This document shows, in pieces, positions 44,309 through 54,222 of a stretch of 64,000 nt of DNA (positions are counted from its first letter, which is position 1; each line of letters starts with the position of its first letter). The position numbers were made by a program, and so were the translations under genes. Source of the DNA: Magnolia sinica (lineage: Eukaryota; Streptophyta; Magnoliopsida; Magnoliales; Magnoliaceae); NCBI RefSeq assembly GCF_029962835.1, contig NC_080588.1, forward strand, positions 19,796,001-19,860,000. The letters run 5' to 3'. The notes below the pieces were generated by a model that made no database searches, had not been told where the DNA came from, and saw only the letters and a program-made list of their open reading frames with translations.

Positions 44309-46260
44309 TCACAACGTCAAAGGAGGCTGCTCGGAAGGCGAGTCCTCAGGAAGCGCCTCGAAATCTTCAGAAGGGTCGACCTCGAAAGTAGAGAAGTCGA
44401 GCTCGGGATACGCCCCCTTTATGTCCTCCATGCATTTTTCATACCCGAGGCTGTAAATGGCGTCCCTAACCTCCTCATAATCCTTGGAGGCCTTATACTC
44501 CTCCATGACAGCCGCCCGAGCCATGGGGATGGCCACTGGGCTTCTTTCATCTTCACTCTATATTCGCGCCTTGGCTTGCCTAGGTTGAACTTCCACTTTG
44601 CGCCTCTCTCCAAAGCATCGACCAAAAGCTTTTTTGATGCCTCCAACTCGGTCGTCGATTCCTATGCCTGAGCATTTAAAGTACGTGAAGTTGCTCAGCC
44701 TCAATCCCCTTTTGTAAAAGCGTCATTTCCGCCTCCTTGCACTTTGCCTGGATGTGCAACACTTCTCGGCAGAAGTTAAGCAGGGGAGGGGAGAACTGCA
44801 ATTAAAAAATAAAGTTAAATAGTGCTAAAGAAATATGAAGTGATGAAAAGTCTGTTATCTCAGGTAGGATGACTTACCTCGAAGAAAAACTTTGATAGCT
44901 GACCCAAAGGCCATCTAGCGGTAGGTCCATTATCATGGTGAAGTCGCCATCCAGAATATGCCGTTCAATTCAGGGCAGGAGGCCCTCCACCATAGTTTGG
45001 GCCGACTTAAGGGACATTTGGCCCTTGTCACCTTGGTTACTAGTAGAGCACTCTACTTGAGGCGAAGGGACCTCGGCCTCAATTTCCACGACCCCCCGGG
45101 CCTCGGCGACACAGGTCTCGACAATAGGAGTCGACCTTGTAACCACCTCAACCACCTTGGAATTAGTAGCAGTGGGGGTCGTGGTCAGCACGTCATCCAC
45201 GACCTCCCGGCCTACAAAAGATGAAGGCCTAACCATCCCCTTTCTCTTCGTGATTGGCTTCTTCTTCTGAGCAACTTCAGCAAGAGGAGGTGCTTTACAT
45301 TTTAAGCCCCTCGGTTTTGACATCTCTGCATGGGAAAAAGAATTAGCAAATATCATGAAACATGTGAAATCTTTTAACAACCTATTGAAAGAGTTGTACC
45401 TGTCAAGACTAGATCAATACCTGACTTAAGCAGCAACTCGGGCATGATGAGCTGCCTCCAAGATCTTAGGTCAACGTCTGTTGATTTAGCCCTAGCAATC
45501 CAAGCAAGAGCCTCCTCACCCACCATAGCAGGATACTTGGGCACGACTACCAGAGAACACCAATCAGAAAAAAAACAAAACAAGCCTAGGAAGATTCAAG
45601 TTCGGATATGCTGACCTGGTTCGGAGAAAGAGGTCGAAACCCAGGAATGCAGCCCAAAGATTCTTGGTGCCTCCCATTTCCCCGTCACCCAAAATCACTT
45701 GTTCTTTCAGTTTTTGTTCGAGGTCAGGATGTCCGCGATTAAGGCCTTGCTAGTCCCCCACCAAGAGAAAAAGTAATACCAACCCTTATATAAAAGGTTG
45801 GATTTCACCTGGTAAAAGTGGAAAAACTCATCCACGGTCAACTCAGGTTGGACAAGCTCGGACCAGAGAATGAATGACCCCACCAATGCTCTCCAGGCGT
45901 TAGGAATCAGCTGTCTAGGGGCTAACCCCAAGTGTGTAAGTACTTGCCTCACTATCCTTTGAAGATGGAGCACTAAGGGCGCACTGAAGGGTGACTTGGA
46001 AAATAGCCACTTCGCTCTTAGGAGGATTATTTGGAAGCTCGCTTGGTGAGGGAGCTCAAAGTATCACATAATCTAGAATGTATACCCCGACCTGATCTGC
46101 ACCAGGTCAGCTTCCATTAGTACAGACCTTACTGCCCCCTTCTCCTCCTACTCAGACGAGGACCCATTGGCCTCCTTGGACACCAGGACTGTTTCCTCCA
46201 AGCCCTATGGTTGCTCCACCCGGGACCGATCAGCCACTCGCGACTCATAGGATGCCTAGA
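44309..46260 (-). pseudogene. Antisense, spliced-looking extra ORF of the Tat-like element
   Basis: Lies downstream of pol on the opposite strand. Exon-like blocks are 45616-46260, 45400-45546, 44878-45325 and 44309-44795. They are separated by introns with good signals: GTCAGC...TGGTAG, GTACAAC...CATGCAG and GTAAGTC...ATTGCAG. Block 1 contains LTHLGLAPRQLIPNAWRALV then DEFFHFYQVKSNLLYKGWYY, which I recognise as the plant 'putative gypsy type transposon' family (PF04195-like, from memory). Block 3 begins MSKPRGLKCKAPPLAEVAQK. Block 4 ends with an acidic tail and TGA at 44309-44311. In-frame stops exist, for example in 44878-44975 and upstream of 45973, so this copy is decayed. Molecular role unknown; antisense ORFs of this kind are a feature of Tat/Ogre-type elements. 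Confidence 0.68.
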
Positions 46261-46600
46261 AATCCTTGTCGCTCATTATCATCGGCGGTGATGGTGGGTT
46301 TAATATGGGCTGAAGAACGTCTGGCCCACCATCATGCTGAGGCAACTCCCCCCCTAAGCCGATGGGTTTGTCATCCCTCTTTCACATGTAGAACAACCAA
46401 GAGCCGAGATCCGACAAGAAAAGAAAACTAAAAGAGGAAAGAGGAGAGAAATTGCTAAAATGAAGCCTCAATGGTAAGAAAGAAGGAAACCGGAGCTTGC
46501 GAGGTCGTCGGAATTCACACCGAGGATCGTCTAAGTACAGGAAGATGGGCGAACGGGCAGACTGACAGTGCAAGTAAGCCCTGCTTGATTAGGTTTTTCC

Positions 46601-46610
46601 CCTTTTATAG
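46601..46610 (-). promoter_or_regulatory. TATA box for the antisense ORF
   Basis: CTATAAAAGG on the minus strand, about 350 bp upstream of the first recognisable coding block and reading toward it. Confidence 0.5.
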
Positions 46611-46619
46611 GCGAAAGTG

Positions 46620-47274
46620 ACTACCTATCATTGAATGCCAGCATTCAATGTGTAGCTTAAAAAGGCCCCTCGACACCCATGCTTCGACATGCGGAGCTTC
46701 CCCACTCGTCGACCGCCCACTCTCTTCGAACAACCAACTCGGGTGGGGAAGCAAGTCCGATCAAACAACCAACTTGGTTTAAGACCACTCTCAACTAAGG
46801 AACCAGCTCGAACCTGACTCCATGACCACCATTAAGGATAGGTCGGGAAGCCTAAGGTCGCATAAGCTTCACCCGCCCTCCACAAAGCTGCCAGGTTGGC
46901 GAAATCCCAGGTCGGCACAATATCATCCTCAAAGGTTCCGACCTTACTCCAACCGACCTTACTTCAACCAACCTTACCCAAGATCCTGACCAAAGATCTC
47001 GGGGGACCACTGCAACACGGATCTCTCCAAGATCTCGGCCGAAATCTAAAAGAATATCTACGCCATACCTGGGATTTGAATCCCTCTATAGCACGTCTTT
47101 ACTAAATAGGGAGATCTCCTCTATATCACTGCCTCTCCTCAATTATAAATAAGAACTTCTCTAATAGTGAAAGGTACATACAAAATCTCTATCCCAAAAC
47201 TCCTTACTGGACTAGACCCAAATTCCTTATCTGACTTAGGCATTGGAGGGTCCTGCACTAGTCAGGGTCTCCTT
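46620..47274 (+). mobile_element. Probable 3' LTR of the Tat-like element
   Basis: Contains a TATA box (TTATAAATAAG at 47143-47153) followed by AGTGAAAGGTACATAC and TGACTTAGGCATTGGAGGGT, wording I associate with Tat-type LTR R regions. CCGACCTTACTTCAACC-like short repeats lie at 46936-46975. Neither boundary is resolved; no partner LTR is in the window. Confidence 0.5.
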
Positions 47275-48174
47275 TATTTGTCCTTTATGCATGGACACGA
47301 ATATCCAAAGAAGGCTAGCCAGAAAACTGCATCAACACAATATATCTCGCGTGTGGCGCTTTGTATGCCACTTGAAGATGGGCAGTGATATAAGTGGCTC
47401 ATATACGGTGGTTTTAAGATGAATAATGGTACACGTGGGTCACATTTTTTCATGCACGGATGCTTACATGTGTAGAGCACTTTAAGATGGTTGGTAGCAA
47501 ATGTTACACATGTTGCACGGTGGGACAAATGGTGGACGTATAGCGCATAAAGATGGAGGGGCCAACAGCACATGTGGTACGTACAGGGCACTTATGAGTG
47601 TTTGAAAATGAGGGTTGCACGTATGTTGCGCATGTGAGAAGTAAACGTGTGTGGCACGTTGGGAGGTGAGGCACTAAAGATGGCCGAGATGCGTCAAAGT
47701 AAATGGAGAAATGTCAAAAGTACTTTTGACCCACTATCCATCCGGTGGCCCTTCAATGTATACCTTCTTATCTCAAAATCACCTGGCCTAGTCAACGTGT
47801 GGACCAGACATGCATGAACAGAAAAGATTGAAGGTGGGCCCCAGTTCCCACACACCCATGCGAAATTGACACTTTTGGTGAGGAAGGATTTACTAGAGAT
47901 TACATTGTAATATCGTGCTTAGCTACATTTAATACTCACAGTCATGATTGATATTCTTAGCTATGTTTAGGTTCTCGGAGCAATGAAATAAGAGTGTCAT
48001 TGATAGCCTCATGAGAGAAAATCTGGGCCATCCATTCCTAAGCACAATATTTCACAATGCTAAATATGACACATTTAATCTCCATTAGAAATTACATTCA
48101 TACTCTCACGGATAGCCATGGATAGGGCGCGGATTACGCGAGTCCGGTGTACCATCTCAGTGGGTGAGTCCCTG
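47275..48174. other. No gene recognised
   Basis: 47330-47700 contains irregularly repeated short words (GTGGCGC, GGGCAGTG, TGCACG, ACATGTG and GCACGT type), suggesting a decayed minisatellite. The rest has no recognisable feature. ORFs here have no domain. Confidence 0.4.
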
Positions 48175-48600
48175 ACCATGGGGCTCAAGTTCATGTATGT
48201 GCTGTATATCCACTCCATCTATCAGTTTTTCTAGTTCATGTGAGCTGAGGGCATCCAACCAAAAAATGAAGCAGATCCAAATCTCAAGTGGAATACAGTG
48301 TCATTGAACGCCCACCATTTAAAATTCCTTTGGCGCACCATAATGTTTATTTGCCTTCCGACCTATATTGATAAGGTCACACAGACCTGGATTAAGGGAA
48401 AACATAAATATCTGCTTGATGAAAATCTTTTGTGGCCATTTAGGAAGTTTTTAACCGTCCATGACTGCTGTTTCCTGTGGTGTAGTCCACTTGAGCTTTG
48501 GATCTGCTTCATTTTGGTACCATGCCCTAAGAGGAGCTAGAAAAAACTGATGGACCGCGTGGATATACACCATATACGTTAAGGCGGCCCCACTATGATC
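48175..48600. mobile_element. Family H hairpin element
   Basis: Starts ATGGGGCTCAAGTTCATGTATG and ends GCGTGGATATACACCATATACG followed by GCGGCCCCAC. Interior words (GAAGCAGATCCAAATCTCAAG, TGTTTCCTGTGGTGTAGTCC) match other copies. Non-coding. Confidence 0.65.
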
Positions 48601-49669
48601 TGCTTCATTGCTAATCCTGACCTTTGAATCTTGGATTTGAATCCGAGCCATCAAAAATTTAGTTTTCAATGTTTCAAATTCATCTTCATACATAATAATC
48701 CGTTCAATGAATATTTTCTAGGGTGGCCTCTTTAGCATAGAAGCTAGAATATGAACGGTTCAGATCAACATCAAAGACGCAGTCAGAGGGTGAAAACAGA
48801 ACTCGTACCGTAGCTGTCATTCGGTGGGCAACGAAATCTTATAACGAATCCTCATATGGTTGTGTCGGATAAAGAGGGTCATATAACGTTGATGGCGAGG
48901 ATGCACAAACTTTTACAGAGCTCCGAGATAGTACAACTGGGGGCCATGTTTCGGTAATCCACACCATTGATACGATAGGATTCATCATGGATGGGGGATA
49001 CCCCAAAAACTATCCCCATGAAACAATTCTAACTCTTAAAATGGCGTCCTGCAAACAGACAGCTCAAGAAAACACAGCAACCGTCCACATCTCGATAGAA
49101 AGGAGAAATATTTGGACGGCAGCGATCTTCCAATCGTGGATATTGTAGGGAGTCTCCGTATCCATATGTTGGGACCCATACCACGAACGTTGTTGATTAC
49201 AAAGATGTGGGCCCCACTTGTAAGACAGCCGCACACTTGGGCATCGGTAAATCCGCAGGCTCTTGCGCGGAGATCCATGAGACGAAATTATTATGGCTGA
49301 GAATTAGAGAAATGTACCACGGTGAACGCCACCTTTTATCCAGCGTCTTCTATGAAGTATCGGAAACTTAACTTACCAACTTAGACCTTATACGTACGGA
49401 CAGGAAATTTGAGGACAAAAATACCCCTCCTTTTTACTGCCATTCTCTTCCTTTCCCTTCCTTTCCTTTCCTTGGCCCATGTCTGAAAAAAGAAAAGAAA
49501 AAAAGAGACACAAAAAATCCCTTTCAACAACGAAAATCCGTTGCTTCGATCGCACCATCCTCTCACTGGATCCCACCCTCTCCATATATCTACATTTTTT
49601 TGATTTTCTAAAAATGGTCCCTCTGCGGAAGAAAGCACGCACCATAGGTATAATGCAGTATATTGCCCT
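48601..49669. other. No gene recognised
   Basis: Mixed sequence without convincing coding potential on either strand. A minus-strand frame at 49381-49797 is open for 138 codons but is driven by a TTCC-rich tract (about 49440-49475) and a purine-rich stretch, with no domain. Confidence 0.4.
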
Positions 49670-49945
49670 AAATAGTGTAAATTTTTTGTGGGCCATTGAA
49701 CTGCTGGATGAAGTAGGCATCTTGGTTTTCGGTTCATCCATGTAAAAATCATCCTATGAATTTGATGGATTACAAATAAAACATCATTGTGAGGCATAAC
49801 AAGGTTTCTACGATGGAATCACTATTTCCTGTGGTATGATCCACTTGATATTTGGATATGCTATCATTTTACGCTCAAACCCCCTACTTTAGATGGAAAA
49901 ACGGATGAACGTCGTGGATAGTCCACATACATTCAAGGCAGGCCC
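49670..49945. mobile_element. Partial family H element
   Basis: The right half is preserved: ACAAATAAAACATCATTGTG, TTTCCTGTGGTATGATCCAC and the end GAACGTCGTGGATAGTCCACATACATT. The left terminus is eroded. Confidence 0.5.
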
Positions 49946-50189
49946 AACTCAGTTAACTCAGTACGATAAGAGCGTACTTGAGCAACTGGTTTCCAATTTG
50001 CGAGAGTTTTTGGTCCATTTGACCTACTTTTTGGCAATATGATTGAGTCGTCAGTGACATTCCCAGTGCATGATTGGTGAAATTCCCCGAGCAATTCATG
50101 AATTTGATAGAGAAATGATAAAAATATGACTGGGAACTTCCACAGATTCACGTAATGTAACGGAAAATATTATGAACTGCTCGGTCAAT

Positions 50190-51114
50190 GTCATTAACTG
50201 CTTGGTCAAATTCATTGAAGAGAAATTGAATTTCATGTAAAGCTCATTTAATTATGTGTTAGGCTAGTTCAATTTCATTTAAAGTTTATTCCAACTCATG
50301 TTAGCCTCGCTGAATTTCATGTAAGCCTCGTTGAGTTTCATGTTAGCCTCGTTGAGTTTCAAGTTAGCCTCGCTCAATTTCAAGCTTACCTCCATCAAAT
50401 TCATGTTTCCCTTGCTCAATTTCTAGGTTGCCTCGCTCAATTTTCAGCTTGCCTTGCTCAATTTTTAGCTTGCCTCGCTCAATTTTCACCTTGCCTCGCT
50501 CAATTTTTAGTTTGCCTCACTTAATTGCTAGGTTGCCTCGCTGAATTTCTAGGTTGCCTCACTCAATTTCTTGTTTGCCACGCTCAATTTCTAGTTTGTG
50601 TCGCTCAATTGCTACGTTGAGTCGCTAAATTTCTAGGTTACCTCGCTCAATTTCTATGTTGCCTCATTGAATTTTCAGCTTGCCTCGCTAAATTTCTAAG
50701 TTGTCTCGCTCAATTTCTATGTTGTCGCGCTCAATTTCTAGGTTTCCTCGCATAAATTTTACGTTGCCTCACTCAACTTTGTAGGTTCCCTTGCTCACTT
50801 TTTATGTTGCCTCGCTCAATTTCTAGGTTGCCTTACTCAATTTCTAGGTCGTCTCTCTCAACTTATAGGTTACCTTACCCAATTTCACCTTGTCTTGCTC
50901 AATTTTTTAGGTTGCCTTGTTAAATTTTTAGCTTGCCTCGCTCAACTTCTAGTTTGCCTCGCTGAATTTTGAACTTGCCTCACTCATTTTCTAGCTTGCC
51001 TCGTTGAATTTTGAGCTTGCCTCGCTCAATTTATAGGTTGCCTTGTTGAATTTTTAGGTTGCCTCGCTCAATTTCTATGTTGCCTCGCTCAATTTTTAAG
51101 TTGCTGTAACGCCC
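50190..51114. repeat. 21-bp minisatellite, about 40 copies
   Basis: The consensus unit begins TTGCCTCGCTCAATTTCTA and adds two G residues, period 21. Units are most regular from about 50400 to 51114 and degrade leftward (GTTAGCCTCGCTGAATTTCA type). The array stops exactly where the chromovirus LTR starts (51115). Units vary by substitutions and occasional 1-2 nt indels. It is not a CRISPR: there are no spacers. Confidence 0.9.
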
Positions 51115-52051
51115 TGAAATTCGGGGGTCGAGCATAACTCAGCTCTCGAGTTTCAAAACATCACTTATGCAACATATTTAATGATGGATGTATGTTGTCT
51201 GTAAGAATACATAAAACATGGAATAGATTAAGCCAAACTGCAAACATAATTCAGGGATAAGTGAAGGACGTAAGCGGAAGACTTAAAGAAACATATGTGT
51301 ACATGTACAAGTCCCTGAAATACGTATACATGCCAGGTCATACTTACAAGTGCTGCTCTCAAAAATACAAGAATCAAAATGAAATTATCTATTCCAAAAG
51401 AAAACCCAGAATCCCCGCATATCAGGACATGACTCACATGAACCCGCCTGAGAACTGCATAAAAGAAAATGCGGCCTCATCATCCTCGAACTCCTGCTCT
51501 GCCTCAGGGGTCGCGTCAACATCTGCATCTAAGACAGAGTCTGGTTGGTGTTGAAACACCGCCCCAGAACGAGGGAGTGAGTGATCAACTCAGTGGAATA
51601 ATACCGTAAAAGTTAACATGATATCAAATCAATCAAGCAGTAATGATAAGGCAATGCAATTAAACAACTCTAAAGTACTCTTGTTAATGTAAGGATATAT
51701 GTATAAATGATGCATACCCTCGCCTGCACTCCCTCAACGTCTTCATCTTACGTTACGCATGACAACCTCCCGCAGTGCCAACGACTTCCACACACATGCA
51801 ATGTGGTGCATGAACATGATTATCTAGTTGTTATTAGTCCTTTTCATACAGCAGGATTGGGAAGCTAAGTACTTTCCTCATATTAATTTCCATACAGTGA
51901 TCCATTCTAGGGTAGTCAGTCCTAGGCCAACTCATATGATTATATGGTTCTAGGTCGCTGCAAAGGGCTCGTCACCAATCAATGCACGCTTATCATACCT
52001 TCGTTACTACTCTAAGGCTCGTCGCCTTAATGCAGTATCAAGGTATGCTCG

Positions 52052-52238
52052 AGGTCACTACAAAGGGCTCGTCACCAATCAATGTAGGCCGACAGCACGA
52101 ATATAGTGTCCCATACCACCATAATCGGCTCACGAGTCTGGTGTGCTCACTGGTCACTACGGGGAGGCTCGTCACCCCAGCGTAGGCCGATAGCTCGACC
52201 ACGGTGTCCCATACCACCATGTCCGGCTCATGAGTCTT
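52052..52238 (-). repeat. Two ~95-bp repeats inside the chromovirus LTR
   Basis: Two adjacent units each contain GGTCACTAC, GGCTCGTCACC, GTAGGCCGA, GTGTCCCATACCACCAT and CGGCTCA-GAGTC. The same pair occurs in the other LTR at about 62160-62345. Confidence 0.75.
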
Positions 52239-53452
52239 GGCGGATCAAGGTACAACGGTTAACGGGATTTCATCGGTAAGTTTGGTACCCTAGATTCAAA
52301 CAATAGCGTCCATACATGGTGAACATACATCGGACAATCGAGTTACTTGATGAACTTGACTAGCACGAGCGCACGTTGGGTTGAACGACATAGAGTGCGC
52401 AAACACTCCGTGTGGCCAAACCACTGCCGACAACTCTAATACGACTCAGGTTCGTCAAATCACGTCCTTCGTGGCGAAAGCAACCTCAGCCACGAACTCA
52501 AGGCTGATTACTGATTTCTTGGACTATTTCATAGTCCCAAACACCTTCCATTATAACAGATATGCATATACAATTTAGAACAGTAATGGAACAACAATTC
52601 AAATCATGTAGTATGTGAGCATTTGAAGAATATCAACTTAACATGGATTTACACATAAGTAATACTTGAAGTTAAACAACAAAGAATGTGACTTGCATGT
52701 AGGAAATCATACACACTAATAGGAGAGTTGAGAATCGCTTCTCAACGCCCGCAAATAAGATAATATATTACACTTTAGACCATTCAGACATTTCTACAAA
52801 CACTTAGACTACATAGTTCAACATACATGATGTATGTTGGAATACACACATTTGGACAATTCCTTTTGCCAAGGAGTTGACACACATACAACTAGCACAA
52901 ATACACGACAGTTAATCATGACAAGTACATGTTCATATTTTATACGTATACGATACTTCTTACATATACATAGAATACACAAATCTTAATATAACACATA
53001 CATATCAGGAACGCAAAATAAACATAGCATTTGACATGTGAAATTACATCCATAACAATAATAAACCATTATCTAAAATTGAAAGCCTTAAAAACCATAA
53101 CCTATACGAATATAGTCCGCACCTTAAACCAGAAAAAGCACACCGAACTGATTCAGATGATATGTCTTCGTCAACGGCGACTAGATAACCTAAGGCAAGA
53201 ATAGAAATGAGCTACATCAACACATAGACTATTCTAAGCTCTAAACAAATTAGGGTTAAATTAACTTACCCAAGAAGGAACTTAGAATCGCCGGAATAAC
53301 GATTCAAAAGTGATGATTTAAGGATGTAGAGTAACAGGAAAGAATCTTAAGATGATTCACCAACTTCTCTTCACTTTCTCTCTCTTTTCCCCTCTCTTTC
53401 TTAGCTAGGGTTAGAAAATTCGTATGGAAAAGAGAGTGAGGGGTTTAAGGTT

Positions 53453-53460
53453 TTTATATA
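53453..53460 (-). promoter_or_regulatory. TATA box of the 3' LTR
   Basis: TATATAAA on the minus strand, conserved in the partner LTR at 63555-63562. A CT-rich stretch (53345-53405) lies downstream. Confidence 0.65.
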
Positions 53461-54211
53461 TGCCTAACATTGATGAAAATAGCTCCAGGGCCAAGGTATA
53501 CTTAGGTTATAACCAAATCAGGCCTCTCTCGATCCAACGGAGCACTTCCGGTGGTTCTTTCTCCACGTGCGGTCGGACTTAAGCTCACTGACCAAGGATT
53601 TACGTCAGGCTGAGTTTTCATACCGATCGGATTTACAGATCAGCCGTGGCGGACCACACTCAATTCTACGGTCACCGAAACTCGATCAGGTCCACAAGCA
53701 TTATGACATGCCTGGGCCATCTTCCCTGATCCGAGGGTGAAATTGGGTTAGAATCCAACGGTCAGATTGCTTAAAATCGTCGCTCAAGAGACACGACTCA
53801 AATTTCATAAAATCATATTTAATTTCTCACCGTTCTCACACTCTTCACTCCGAACTCAATCAAATTGACCCAGGACATCATCTGGACTTGATTTTTGAGG
53901 TGATGGTCAAGTCCAACATGGTGACCATAACTGTCTAAGATCATCGTTACGGACTTTCGACACGCGGTCGAGGTCCGATCCAAAGCTTCTCAAAATTTCC
54001 AAGAGCAACTGGATTTAGCGTTGAATCCCAGATTTCAGAGTAACATAGCGCTAACGATTTTACAGGTTTTGAGTCCTGCAGATCAAATTTAAAGTGATTG
54101 ATGCTAATTTCATAAACAATCGAGTTTAATGCTAATTAACCCACAAATAACTTCTAAGGAAAATAGAGGTAGTACTCGGGTCTTGGCACGAAATTTTTCG
54201 AGTCATTACAA

Positions 54212-54222
54212 TCTACTCCCCT
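54212..54222 (-). other. Chromovirus polypurine tract
   Basis: On the minus strand AGGGGAGTAGA, preceded by a T run, ends 1 bp before the 3' LTR. Confidence 0.85.

Larger units (their letters stand above)
51115..54210 (-). repeat. Chromovirus 3' LTR (3096 bp)
   Basis: On the minus strand it starts TGTAATGACTCG at 54210 and ends GGGCGTTACA at 51115. The purine tract adjoins its start. It contains a roughly 95-bp internal duplication (52052-52238) and a TATA box (53453-53460). ORFs inside (51261-51554, 51982-52185, 52381-52578) recur in the other LTR but have no domain. Confidence 0.92.

Noticed and set aside
49381..49797. 138-codon minus-strand ORF
   Set aside because: Purine- and TTCC-tract driven, no recognisable domain. 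It overlaps a partial family H element.
50190..51114. Possible CRISPR-like array
   Set aside because: The 21-bp units are directly contiguous with no unique spacers, in a plant nuclear context.
51261..52578. ORFs of 60-97 codons repeated in both chromovirus LTRs
   Set aside because: Their duplication at 61370-62687 follows from LTR duplication. Frames are short and no domain is evident.
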